In this document: positions 6,577 through 14,978 of the stretch, one piece after another | Position numbering within the stretch: the stretch's first letter is position 1 | How the letters are laid out: every line of letters begins with the position of its first letter | Assembly (NCBI GenBank): GCA_023429825.1 | Contig: JAEZDC010000024.1 | Location: 1 to 21,952, forward strand | DNA from: Bacteroidota bacterium | Lineage (GTDB): Bacteria > Bacteroidota > Bacteroidia > Chitinophagales > Chitinophagaceae | Reading direction: 5' to 3' | DNA: 21,952 bases | Made by a program: the position numbers and the translations under genes | The notes under the pieces: generated by a model | Seen by the model: only the letters and a program-made list of their open reading frames with translations | Database searches by the model: none | Told to the model about the DNA's origin: nothing

Positions 6577-9174
6577 ATGAGAAAATTGTTAGCACTGTTA
6601 ACAGTGGTGCTCATGACGACTATGGTCGCCACTGCTCAAAACCGAGCCATCACTGGTAAGGTTACAGATGAAAAGGGTCAACCTGTAGAGGGTGCAACTA
6701 TCCAAATTAAAGGTAGTTCTACAGGTGTTGCTGCTGATGCACAAGGAAACTTTAGGATTTCAGCTAAAACAGGAGATGTATTAACTATCTCAGCCACCAA
6801 CTTCGGAGCGAGAGAGGTTACTGTAACAGCTCAGAATTTTTACACAGTTTCATTAACCAGACAAGCTGGTACCATAGATGAGGTTGTTGTAACGACCGCA
6901 TTGGGTATCAGACGTGAGGCAAGACAGTTAGGTGCTGCCACAGCTACGGTAAATTCAAAAGAATTAACCCAGGCTAAGGTGGTGAACCTTCAAAATGGTC
7001 TAACCGGTAAAGTGTCTGGATTGAATGTCGCTACTACTAACAGTAGTGTATTTGGTGACACCAGATTAACATTACGAGGTATTCGTTCTTTGACTGGTAA
7101 CAACCAGCCGATGCTTGTATTGGATGGAGTTCCGCTAGGGCTTGGATTTTTAAGTTCGATAAACCCTAATGATATAGAGAACGTATCTATTCTTAAATCT
7201 TCTTCAGCTACAGCGGTTTACGGCCCTGATGGTGTGAACGGTGCAATCGTTATCACAACTAAAAGAGGTAACAGGAACAGACCTGTTGTAACTCTTAGCC
7301 ATACTTTGCAATTAGAGAAAATCTCTTATATGCCTAAATTCCAAACTCGTTTTGGAGGCGGATATGCGCAGGACGCATTTGGTAACGGTACTTTCGAGCC
7401 AATTGAACAGCAGAGCTGGGGTGATGAATTTGATGGATCAATCCGTCAGTTCGGTCAGACTGGTCCTAATGGTGAAAAGCTTGAAATGCCTTACGCATAC
7501 AATAAAAATGGTAGAAGAAACTTCTTCGCTACAGGTATAACTAATCAAACAGACTTATCATATTCTACAGGTGGTTTTTATATCAGTGCTCAAAATGTGA
7601 GTGTTGAAGGAACTATGCCGGGTGATAAGATGGACAGAAGATCAGTGGTGCTGAAAGCTGACCAGGAATACGGCAAATTCAGAGCCGGTTTCAATTTGCG
7701 CTATACTAACATGCAATATGATATTACTAACAACAACCAACAAGTTTATTATGCCGTAACCAGTTCACCTGGTAACTATGACTTGAGCATGTTCAAAAAT
7801 TGGAGAGCTTATTATAGTGCTGATCCAACCCAACCGAACATGGATTGGTTCTCCACTCCAGACGGTTATTATAGTCCATATATTGACAATAATGGAAAGA
7901 CTCCTTATTTTGCTAAGGACAATTACAGAGAAAGAGGTATAAGTGATGACCTGTTTGGTAACGGTGAGTTAAACTTCAAAGCCACTAACTGGTTGAATTT
8001 TACATACAGAGTAGGTTTAACACTTGCAAATGCTGGTGCACGCTCTACCAGAGGTGCATTCAACTACTCTGCGTTCCATAATACATTGAGAGATCATGGT
8101 ACGTTGAATATTACTTCCGGAGTGAACAACTCTTCTACTTTGGCTAAGAGAATCACTTCAGAAATCTTTGCAACCTTCAATAAGAAGTTCGGTGATTTCG
8201 GTGTTAATGCTTTATTGGGCCAATCATATCGTGAAATCAGCCAACGTATCATTCAAAATGGTAGTAACAACCTTGGAACTGCAACGCTGTATAGCATTGC
8301 CCTTCGTAAAGGTGAACCGACTGTTAATTTTGACAGTTCAAAAACAAGGTTAGAGCGTTATTTCGGTAGTATCGGTTTTAGCTATAAGAACTGGGCGTTC
8401 ATCGAAGCTACTGGTAGCTATGATATAGACAGCCGCCTTGTTAAACCAGGTTCTTACACAGATAAGAGTGACATTTCATTCTTCTATCCCGGTGTAAACG
8501 GATCTATCGTTCTTACCGATGCTATTGAATCTCTGAAAGGTAACAGAACCTTAAGTTATGCTAAAGTGCGTGGTGCGATATCTAAAACCGGTAACGTTAA
8601 CCTTCCAGCATACGCTTTTGAAAATACTTTCGTAAACTCTACTTTCTTCCCTTATGGAGATGTCTTAGGTTTTCAAGCTACTTTGAACACTGCTGCTTCT
8701 TCTTATGAGCCTGAGTTCGTAATAAATAAAGAAGTGGGCATTGAATTGGGATTGTTGAGAAATAAAGTAAATTTCGAAGCAACTTATTTCCATCAGGACA
8801 ATACCAACCAGGTTATCGATGTTCAGTTGTCTAATACAACTGGAGCTACTACTGCTAAGCAGAATGCAGCATCTTTTATCAACCAGGGTGTGGAGTTTGA
8901 TCTGAAATTAACTCCATTGATGAAGTTCAGAAATGTGAATATTGATCTGAAGATGAACTATACTTATATTACAAATAAGGTTACTGCATTAGTTGATGGC
9001 GTTAATGAATTAGGTATCGGAAACTTTAACTATGCGATCGTTGGACAGTCAGCATATATGTTCAAATTGCCTGATTACGTAAGAGATGATCAAGGCCGTG
9101 TGATTGTTGACAAAACTACTGGTATGCCCGAAGCAAATCCAAACCTTACAATGTTCGGATACACAATGCCTTAG
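6577..9174 (+). CDS. SusC/RagA-family TonB-dependent outer-membrane transporter, N-terminal 865 residues before an in-frame TAG
   Basis: TonB-driven outer-membrane pore that works with a SusD-type lipoprotein. A signal peptide (residues 1-21, ending VATAQ) precedes a carboxypeptidase-regulatory-like domain (about 23-95: GKVTDEKGQPVEGATI). A TonB-box-like EVVVTTALGI (about 102-111) and a plug domain (about 115-235: LRGIRSLTGNNQPMLVLDG and ATAVYGPDGVNGAIVITTKR) follow. The rest is beta-barrel. The frame stops at TAG 9172-9174, but codons from 9175 to 9747 continue in the same frame as the expected barrel end, giving 1056 codons in all (counting the TAG), a normal SusC length. Without the last 190 residues the barrel lacks its final strands and would be expected not to assemble. 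This may be a recent pseudogene, a sequencing error or a read-through site. susD follows. Confidence 0.9.
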   Translation: MRKLLALLTVVLMTTMVATAQNRAITGKVTDEKGQPVEGATIQIKGSSTGVAADAQGNFRISAKTGDVLTISATNFGAREVTVTAQNFYTVSLTRQAGTIDEVVVTTALGIRREARQLGAATATVNSKELTQAKVVNLQNGLTGKVSGLNVATTNSSVFGDTRLTLRGIRSLTGNNQPMLVLDGVPLGLGFLSSINPNDIENVSILKSSSATAVYGPDGVNGAIVITTKRGNRNRPVVTLSHTLQLEKISYMPKFQTRFGGGYAQDAFGNGTFEPIEQQSWGDEFDGSIRQFGQTGPNGEKLEMPYAYNKNGRRNFFATGITNQTDLSYSTGGFYISAQNVSVEGTMPGDKMDRRSVVLKADQEYGKFRAGFNLRYTNMQYDITNNNQQVYYAVTSSPGNYDLSMFKNWRAYYSADPTQPNMDWFSTPDGYYSPYIDNNGKTPYFAKDNYRERGISDDLFGNGELNFKATNWLNFTYRVGLTLANAGARSTRGAFNYSAFHNTLRDHGTLNITSGVNNSSTLAKRITSEIFATFNKKFGDFGVNALLGQSYREISQRIIQNGSNNLGTATLYSIALRKGEPTVNFDSSKTRLERYFGSIGFSYKNWAFIEATGSYDIDSRLVKPGSYTDKSDISFFYPGVNGSIVLTDAIESLKGNRTLSYAKVRGAISKTGNVNLPAYAFENTFVNSTFFPYGDVLGFQATLNTAASSYEPEFVINKEVGIELGLLRNKVNFEATYFHQDNTNQVIDVQLSNTTGATTAKQNAASFINQGVEFDLKLTPLMKFRNVNIDLKMNYTYITNKVTALVDGVNELGIGNFNYAIVGQSAYMFKLPDYVRDDQGRVIVDKTTGMPEANPNLTMFGYTMP

Positions 9175-9747
9175 CATTTCTTCGGTATTAATCTGAATGT
9201 AAACTGGAAAGGTTTGAACTTTAGTGCAGTTGCTGATTACAGAGGTGGAAACCAAATCGTAGCTGATCAATTGGGTGGATTCCTTGATGATAACGGAATT
9301 TCTGAGCGTTCTGCTCAAAATGGCCGTCGGGCGTTTATCTTCCCTAATTCAGTATATGATGACGGTACAGGTAAATATGTAGTGAATACAGATGTATACA
9401 CACGTACATATGGCCGCTTGTTCTGGAACAGTGATCTGAACACAGCAGTGACTACTAACTATTTAGCTGACGGATCTTTCTGGAAATTAAGAGAGGTAGC
9501 TATTAATTATGAAATCCCTACACGCATTTTTGGTAAAACCTTAGGTAATGCTATCAAAGGTGCTACAATAGGTATCAATGGTAGAAACCTCTTTATGTGG
9601 CTTCCAAAATCAAATGTATGGACAGATCCTGAGTTCCAGGGCGGTAATGGTAACTCGGCTTACACTGGTAATGCTACCGGTAGAAGCACGGCTTACAACA
9701 TGCCTCCTACAAGAATTTTTGGCGCTAACCTTTCATTAAGATTCTAA
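9175..9747 (+). pseudogene. C-terminal 190 residues of the interrupted SusC
   Basis: These codons are in the same frame as susC and contain no frameshift. Residues directly after the TAG read HFFGINLNVNWKGLNFSA, which continues the barrel pattern of SusC proteins (TP-x-x-FFG-x-N followed by a YKG/WKG strand). The region ends NMPPTRIFGANLSLRF, with the terminal phenylalanine typical of outer-membrane barrels recognised by BAM. No ATG with a plausible ribosome site starts it separately; the first alternative start is TTG at 9214, inside a beta strand, so independent translation is unlikely. Stop TAA; susD begins 18 bases later. Sequence quality looks otherwise intact, which argues that the lesion is very recent or artefactual. 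Confidence 0.8.
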
Positions 9748-9765
9748 TTTTTAACTTCACGAACT

Positions 9766-11367
9766 ATGAAATTTAAAAGAATAATATACGCAGCTTCCCT
9801 CGCACTTGTGTTGGTGGGCGCAGGGGCTTGTAAAAAAGAAAAATTCAACATCAACGCCAACCCGGATGATGTAACAGATGTGTCAGTAACTCCTACGGTG
9901 CTGTTACCAGGTGCTCAACAAGCAACCAGTTCCGTTATCGCTGCCGATTTTTGGTGGATAGGATGGTGGATGGGTTACGGAGCTAGATCCGGTTCTTACC
10001 AATCTTTGGATGAGGAAGAGACATACAAATTCACTCAGAGCTACCATAACGAAATATGGAATGATCTGTATGCTAATGCCAATAATTACAATATCATGAT
10101 CCAGAAAGCTGCGGCTTCCGGGGCAGGAACCTATGAAGCTATTGGTAGAATTATGAAGTCTCATAACTTCCAGATATTAACTGACATATATGGCAACATC
10201 CCTTATAGCGAGGCTTTCCAGGGAACTGCGGCCGCTACTCCTAAATATGATAAAGGTGTAGATATCTATAATGGCATTTTTGCTGATCTAGATAAGGCGA
10301 TCACACTGTTAAATTCTGCTACTGCAACAGATGCTTCTAAAAATCCGGAAATTGCAACTGCAGACTTAGTGTATGGTGGGAATACAGTAATGTGGAAGAA
10401 GTTTGCAAACACGCTTCGTTTAAGAATGCTTATTCACTTGCATAATGGAATTACCACAACTAGTGTAGCTCCGGGCGTAAACGTGGCTGATCAGATGGCT
10501 AAAATAACTGCAAGCTTTGCTGCGGGTACACCTGTGACAGGGTTGTTCCTTGGAGCAGGCGAATCAGCACACTTAAATCCTGGTTTCAGTGCATCTAAAC
10601 CTCAGCCGTATTATCGCTTCTACAATACCAACGAAAGCGGTAGTGCTAGCCAAAGAGATCATCTCAGAGCAAACGATTATGCGATCCGCTATTATCAATA
10701 TGATGGTGATCCGCGAATCAACCGTTTTTATGCAGCTCCTTCATCTGGAACTCACAAAGGGATAGTATTTGGAACTCCATCAGGTGCAGGTGTACCTATC
10801 GGAAGTGATCTGTCTACCGTAAGAGGCCCTGGTTTATCACCTGGTGGTGCTAATTCAAGAGCATGGATTTTAACCAGCGTAGAAAGTTTATTCTTACAGG
10901 CAGAAGCAAGACAAAGAGGTTTGTGGAGTTCTGGTCCTACTGCTGAAGCGTTATTAACTTCTGCAGTTCAAGAATCTTTTGTTTGGTTAGGGTTGACTGC
11001 CGCACAAGCAAATAGTTATATAGCCAGCAATGCAGGATATCCTGATGTTGATTATAATGCTCCTTCAATAGTTGCAGGTCAGCCAGGTGGTGGATTATAT
11101 ACTATAATCCAGCAAAAATGGTTTGCTTTGAATAACATTGCTAACTACGAAGTTTGGACTGACTACAGAAGAACGGATATTGTTTATGGCCGAGCTGGTA
11201 CATTCGATCCTGGTCCGCCATTGTCTGTTCATCCAAACAGAACATCAACCACCATTCCAAGAAGGTTATTTTACCCGCAAAATGAATACAACTATAACGC
11301 TGCCAACGTAGCTGCGGAGGGTACAATAAATGTATTTACGAGTAAAATTTTCTGGGACTTAAATTAA
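9766..11367 (+). CDS. SusD/RagB-family nutrient-binding lipoprotein
   Basis: Surface lipoprotein that forms the lid over the SusC barrel and captures the substrate. The signal peptide ends with lipobox VGAGAC, acylated Cys22. The next residues, FNINANPDDVTDVSVTPTVL then LLPGAQ, are the opening typical of the SusD-like branch often labelled SusD-like_2. The helical TPR-like core contains EIWNDLYANANNYNIMIQKA, the conserved LTDIYGNIPYSEAF, and later LTSVESLFLQAEARQRG and WFALNNIANYEVWTDYRRTD. The 533-residue length is normal. It begins 18 bases after the susC stop and is followed after 21 bases by the DUF1735-type lipoprotein, so the three form one operon. Substrate cannot be predicted: no glycoside hydrolase or peptidase gene is adjacent. 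Confidence 0.95.
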   Translation: MKFKRIIYAASLALVLVGAGACKKEKFNINANPDDVTDVSVTPTVLLPGAQQATSSVIAADFWWIGWWMGYGARSGSYQSLDEEETYKFTQSYHNEIWNDLYANANNYNIMIQKAAASGAGTYEAIGRIMKSHNFQILTDIYGNIPYSEAFQGTAAATPKYDKGVDIYNGIFADLDKAITLLNSATATDASKNPEIATADLVYGGNTVMWKKFANTLRLRMLIHLHNGITTTSVAPGVNVADQMAKITASFAAGTPVTGLFLGAGESAHLNPGFSASKPQPYYRFYNTNESGSASQRDHLRANDYAIRYYQYDGDPRINRFYAAPSSGTHKGIVFGTPSGAGVPIGSDLSTVRGPGLSPGGANSRAWILTSVESLFLQAEARQRGLWSSGPTAEALLTSAVQESFVWLGLTAAQANSYIASNAGYPDVDYNAPSIVAGQPGGGLYTIIQQKWFALNNIANYEVWTDYRRTDIVYGRAGTFDPGPPLSVHPNRTSTTIPRRLFYPQNEYNYNAANVAAEGTINVFTSKIFWDLN

Positions 11368-11388
11368 TCAGTTTAAAACCATCATAAT

Positions 11389-12306
11389 ATGAAAAAAATA
11401 TCGGTGTTTGCATTGGCTGCGATAGTGCTCTTCACTGGCAGCGGATGTTTAAAAGATAAAGGATTTGAAGGCCAACAGTATGGTACTCAAATCGCCGAAG
11501 TAAAAGGTGTTAGCTTCCCCGAAGCTGCAAGAAGTCCGCTTGGAGGATCTCTTGATGCGGTTGCTGCTCCACAAACAATCACCACTAAAGTTCACTTAGA
11601 AGCAGATAAGCCTGCAACAGAGGCTATTACAGTTACAATTACCAGGAACCCGGCGTTGTTGCCTTCTGGTGTTGTTGCAATACCTGCTACTAACTATACA
11701 GTACCTGCAACGGTAACTATACCTGCAGGCGCTATGTCTGTAGATGTTCCTATCGTGATCAGCGGTGCTAATACATTTAACCCGTCTAGTTCTTACGGTT
11801 TAGGTCTTTCATTGGCTAGTGTTACACCTGGTAATTATGTTATTGCCGGCAATATGAAGAATCTTGTGTATACTTTCTCTCTTAAGAATAAGTATGACGG
11901 ATTGTGGAGATTAAGGGGATGGCACAACAGAACTCCGTATACATTCACATATGATGTGAACGATATGGAACTTAGAACATTGTCCGCTAACTCAGTTGAG
12001 TTCTGGTGGCGTTCTGCTGGTGACAATGGTCATCCGATTGGTATCAGCCCAACCTCAGTGAGCTGGTATGGAAACACTGTAGCTCCTGTTATCGTGTTTA
12101 ATACTACGAACGACCAGGTTACAGATGTTTACAATAAAAATCTCGCTGCTGGCGGTCCACCAATTTCAGTATATACTGGTGCTGGTAGCGGCCAAGGCAG
12201 ATTCACCACTGTAAACGGTGTAAAAACTATCTATGTATACTGGAGATATAATGCAAACGATCTTCGTGCATTCATGGATACATTGACTTATATAGGACCT
12301 AGATAA
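11389..12306 (+). CDS. DUF1735-type surface lipoprotein of the Sus-like locus
   Basis: A 305-residue lipoprotein with lipobox FTGSGC (Cys20). Residues about 60-165 form a beta-sandwich resembling DUF1735, with TTKVHLEADKPATEAITVTI, then YTVPATVTIPAGAMSVDVPI and SSYGLGLSLASV. The phrase SLKNKYDGLWRLRGWHNR at the junction is typical of this family, and a second beta-rich domain (about 170-305) follows. Such proteins are usually encoded just after susD and are thought to bind substrate on the cell surface; that role is inferred from position. It is the last gene of the operon, closed by a strong terminator at 12329-12358. The family assignment is by pattern only. Confidence 0.85.
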   Translation: MKKISVFALAAIVLFTGSGCLKDKGFEGQQYGTQIAEVKGVSFPEAARSPLGGSLDAVAAPQTITTKVHLEADKPATEAITVTITRNPALLPSGVVAIPATNYTVPATVTIPAGAMSVDVPIVISGANTFNPSSSYGLGLSLASVTPGNYVIAGNMKNLVYTFSLKNKYDGLWRLRGWHNRTPYTFTYDVNDMELRTLSANSVEFWWRSAGDNGHPIGISPTSVSWYGNTVAPVIVFNTTNDQVTDVYNKNLAAGGPPISVYTGAGSGQGRFTTVNGVKTIYVYWRYNANDLRAFMDTLTYIGPR

Positions 12307-12328
12307 TTTTTTATCAGGTTTAATAACG

Positions 12329-12358
12329 AAAGGCTACCTTTAATGAGGTAGCCTTTTT
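12329..12358 (+). terminator. Rho-independent terminator of the sus-like operon
   Basis: An 11-bp perfect stem (12329-12339 AAAGGCTACCT with 12346-12356 AGGTAGCCTTT) encloses a 6-base loop TTAATG and runs into a five-T tract. It starts 22 bases after the stop codon of the DUF1735-type gene. Confidence 0.9.
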
Positions 12359-12374
12359 ATTTAAAATCACTTAC

Positions 12375-13076
12375 ATGAAAAAGCTTTTAATACTCTTAAT
12401 GTTTGGTAGCTCTATTACTACTTTTAGCCAGCAGGCGGCATACACGGACCCAGCCCAGGCATATTTGAAAGTTGTGTTGGATAATCAATCCAACCCAAAT
12501 GAATATACACGTGTTGGTTCTTTTAACGTTAAGGGTACCCAGATGCTATATGGAGGTAGGCAAAGCGGCTCTGTATTTACTAAAACAGAGAAAGGCATTA
12601 ATGTGAACATTAATTATAACACTTATAACCAACAGCTTGAAATATTTCAAAATTCCGCTCAGCCGATAATAAAGCAATGTAACGAGGTTGATTCCTTTCA
12701 TCTTGTCGCCAGCATCAAAGAAGTATCTATTAAACTACACTTTTATAATGCTGCTTTATTTGATGCTAATAATTGTTTCTTTCTACAAGAGATTGTAGTA
12801 GGTGAGAGATTTTCTTTGTACAAGAAATATTCTTCTGACCTGGGATATATCTCCACCAATTATATTGAACCAGGCTTAAGGCAATTTGACCTGAAGTATG
12901 AATATTATTATTACGACAAGACGACAAAAGAACTACGAAAGTTCAAACACTCGATCAATGCCATCACTAAGGAATTTAAGAAATATAAGGATGTATCTTC
13001 TGCCTTGGATCCAGAAACATTTAATTTCAATCCTGAAACTGCATTGATAAATGTATTCTCCATCCTAAACAGCTAG
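12375..13076 (+). CDS. Secreted protein of unknown function
   Basis: I do not recognise the family. The 233-residue product has a clear signal peptide (MKKLLILLMFGSSITTFSQ) and no lipobox. The mature part is rich in aromatic residues and beta-type patterns (VGSFNVKGTQMLYGG, KGINVNINYNTYNQQLEIF, SIKEVSIKLHFYNAALF). A Tyr-rich stretch DLKYEYYYYDKTTKEL near residues 175-190 and a Lys-rich helix (KEFKKYKDVSS) follow. Two cysteines (in KQCNEV and NNCFF) could form a disulfide. The gene starts 17 bases after the preceding terminator and ends 34 bases before rimM on the same strand. No -7 element with TTTG was seen directly upstream. Periplasmic or outer-membrane-associated location is inferred. Stop is TAG. 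Confidence 0.8.
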   Translation: MKKLLILLMFGSSITTFSQQAAYTDPAQAYLKVVLDNQSNPNEYTRVGSFNVKGTQMLYGGRQSGSVFTKTEKGINVNINYNTYNQQLEIFQNSAQPIIKQCNEVDSFHLVASIKEVSIKLHFYNAALFDANNCFFLQEIVVGERFSLYKKYSSDLGYISTNYIEPGLRQFDLKYEYYYYDKTTKELRKFKHSINAITKEFKKYKDVSSALDPETFNFNPETALINVFSILNS

Positions 13077-13095
13077 CCACGACTATTATCCCGTA

Positions 13096-13103
13096 TATTT
13101 TTG
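13096..13103 (+). promoter_or_regulatory. Putative -7 promoter element of rimM
   Basis: TATTTTTG is an exact match to TAnnTTTG and ends seven bases before the rimM ATG. No TTG at the usual -33 distance was found. If used, the message would have a leader of only a few bases. Confidence 0.35.
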
Positions 13104-13110
13104 GCGTTTA

Positions 13111-13629
13111 ATGAACGAATACGTACATATTGGGAAGATTGTAGCTTCACATGGGTTGGAAGGCCATGTGGTGATCATTCATAGCCTTGCAAGGAAGCTG
13201 ATATTTAAAAAAGGTCAAATTCTGTTCCTGGAAGAAAACAAGCACAGCTATATACCCTGGTTCGTAGAATCAGCTAAGGCGAAAGATCAGGAGGAGATGT
13301 ATGTAAAATTTGAAGGCATGAACTCAAAGGAATCAACAAAAAAGATTATCCAGAAAAGAGTGTGGCTTGCTGATGCTGATTTCAGATCAATGGTCAATAA
13401 AGGATCTTCTCTCGCATTACTTGGATTTGTTGTTATTTCGGAGGGGAAAAAGCTAGGCCCGGTAGAAGAGATCATAGAACAACCACACCAGGTTCTATTA
13501 AGAATAACCATCAATCAAAAGGAAGTTCTGATTCCCTTACATGAAGAGACCTTAGATAAAATTGATCATAACAAAAAAGAGATTTATGTAAGCTTGCCTG
13601 AGGGGTTACTCGATATTTATCTTGAGTAA
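13111..13629 (+). CDS. rimM: Ribosome maturation factor RimM
   Basis: Binds ribosomal protein S19 and helps mature the 30S head. The N-terminal domain opens YVHIGKIVASHGLEGHVV, the usual RimM start. The C-terminal PRC-barrel contains LLGFVVISEGKKLGPVEEII and then EQPHQVLLRI, and ends KEVLIPLHEETLDKIDHNKK followed by LPEGLLDIYL, the family's closing motif. The 172-residue length is normal. In many bacteria rimM sits between rpsP and trmD; neither is here. The gene lies between a secreted unknown and dinB. A 9-bp hairpin overlaps its stop codon region (13624-13646). Confidence 0.95.
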   Translation: MNEYVHIGKIVASHGLEGHVVIIHSLARKLIFKKGQILFLEENKHSYIPWFVESAKAKDQEEMYVKFEGMNSKESTKKIIQKRVWLADADFRSMVNKGSSLALLGFVVISEGKKLGPVEEIIEQPHQVLLRITINQKEVLIPLHEETLDKIDHNKKEIYVSLPEGLLDIYLE

Positions 13630-13646
13630 TTTTTAAGAAATTACTC
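13624..13646 (+). other. Stem-loop overlapping the rimM stop
   Basis: A perfect 9-bp stem (GAGTAATTT at 13624-13632 with AAATTACTC at 13638-13646) encloses loop TTAAG and includes the rimM stop codon TAA (13627-13629). No T-tract follows immediately (CTCCGCCTCC), so it is a weak candidate terminator or an mRNA-end hairpin that could limit read-through into dinB. Confidence 0.45.
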
Positions 13647-13674
13647 CTCCGCCTCCTTTTAAAAAAAATGACCT

Positions 13675-14853
13675 TTGAATGCTGTGAGTGCTCTTCAACG
13701 ATATATTGCCCATTTTGATCTTGACTCTTTCTTCGTAAGTGTTGAAATGCTTAATGATCCTTCTCTAAAAGGTAAACCGGTTATCGTCGGTGGAAGCAGG
13801 GATAGAGGCGTTGTTACTACCTGTAGTTATGAAGCACGGAAGTATGGTGTTCGTTCGGCCATGCCGATGAAGCAGGCTATGCAATTGTGTCCACATGCAA
13901 TATTAGTAAGAGGCACAAGAGGAGAATATAGCCGTTACAGCAGATGGGTTACAGATATCATTGCAGCAAGAGCTCCCAAGTTTCAAAAAGCATCTATTGA
14001 TGAATTTTATATAGATCTCACGGGTATGGATCGTTTCTTTGATCCATTGGAATGGACGGTATCGCTGCGTCAACAGATTATTGAGGAAACTAAGCTGTCG
14101 ATATCTTTTGCATTAGCTTCAAATAAATTCGTCGCGAAGATCGCAACAGATGTCGCTAAGCCGAATGGATATATTTTCGTTCAGCCTGGAAAGGAGCAAG
14201 AGTTTCTTGCGCCATTAAACGTTAATAAAATTCCGGGAGTAGGTGAACATAGCCATTCAGTGCTGAAAGCAATGGGAATAATTACGATCGGAGATATTTT
14301 AAAATTTCCAATTGAGGAACTGGAGCGACAAATAGGAAAGTGGGGAATTGAGTTATGGCATAAAGCACAAGGTATTCACGAGGGAGAAGTCAGCGAATTT
14401 CATGAAGCAAAATCCATCTCTACCGAAAATACGTTTGAAGAAAATACAGGCGATATTGATTTCTTATTAAGTGAATTAGTAAGAATGACAGAAAAGATCG
14501 GTTACGAGCTAAGACAGGAGGAAAAGCTTGCCGGTTGTATCACTGTAAAGATCAGGTATCCAGATTTTACAACAACTTCAAAACAAACCTCGATCGACTA
14601 TACATTCAGGGATGATGAACTAATACCGGTAGCGATCGATCTCTTTCATAAGCTGTATAGTAAAGAAAAAAAAGTTCGTCTTTTAGGTGTTCGTCTAAGT
14701 GATATTACCAGTCATGCCATGCAAGCGAGTTTATTTGATGATGCTGAAAAGAAATCAAACCTTTATAAGGCAATCGATTCGGTAAAAAATAAATTTGGTA
14801 AGAACGCTCTTATTAAAGCCCGCACCGTTCGCAGCGAAGATGAAGAAGCGTAA
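13675..14853 (+). CDS. dinB: Y-family DNA polymerase IV
   Basis: Error-prone translesion polymerase. Metal-binding residues are visible: Asp15 in AHFDLDSFFVSVE and Asp109-Glu110 in KASIDEFYIDLTGMD. Phe20 is at the steric-gate position of the FF pair. The nucleotide-binding segment SYEARKYGVRSAMPMKQA and the thumb helix-hairpin-helix INKIPGVGEHS-like region (VNKIPGVGEHSHSVLKAMG) follow, then the little-finger domain to about residue 345. QASLFDD near residue 361 resembles the beta-clamp-binding motif QxSLF. No in-frame ATG exists: a TGA lies just upstream at 13669-13671, so the start must be TTG 13675 or GTG 13684. An ATG at 13668 is out of frame by one base. I use TTG, with low certainty. SOS control cannot be seen. 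Confidence 0.92.
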   Translation: MNAVSALQRYIAHFDLDSFFVSVEMLNDPSLKGKPVIVGGSRDRGVVTTCSYEARKYGVRSAMPMKQAMQLCPHAILVRGTRGEYSRYSRWVTDIIAARAPKFQKASIDEFYIDLTGMDRFFDPLEWTVSLRQQIIEETKLSISFALASNKFVAKIATDVAKPNGYIFVQPGKEQEFLAPLNVNKIPGVGEHSHSVLKAMGIITIGDILKFPIEELERQIGKWGIELWHKAQGIHEGEVSEFHEAKSISTENTFEENTGDIDFLLSELVRMTEKIGYELRQEEKLAGCITVKIRYPDFTTTSKQTSIDYTFRDDELIPVAIDLFHKLYSKEKKVRLLGVRLSDITSHAMQASLFDDAEKKSNLYKAIDSVKNKFGKNALIKARTVRSEDEEA

Positions 14854-14978
14854 GCCAGGATGAATTTATACTACGTGTTTCGACTTAATTCTTTTCAAAC
14901 ATTTCTTTATACAAGAGAGCAAGCCGTCAATAATCATATTATATTGCTGTCTTAACTCAACCCTAAACCCAGATCATT

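Noticed and set aside
9172..9174. Genome-wide reassignment of TAG as the explanation for the susC interruption.
   Set aside because: dprA, the PorE-like gene and the gene at 12375 all end in TAG at the expected family or frame end, so TAG works as a normal stop here.
9214..9747. The SusC C-terminal part as an independent gene starting at TTG 9214.
   Set aside because: It begins inside a barrel strand, has no signal peptide, and is exactly in frame with the preceding susC.
9904..11326. Minus-strand open frames within susD.
   Set aside because: They overlap a well-supported SusD gene and have no recognisable domains or upstream signals.
13668..13718. A 16-codon cysteine-rich peptide overlapping the dinB start.
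   Set aside because: Too short, with no recognisable features; noted only because it bears on the dinB start question.
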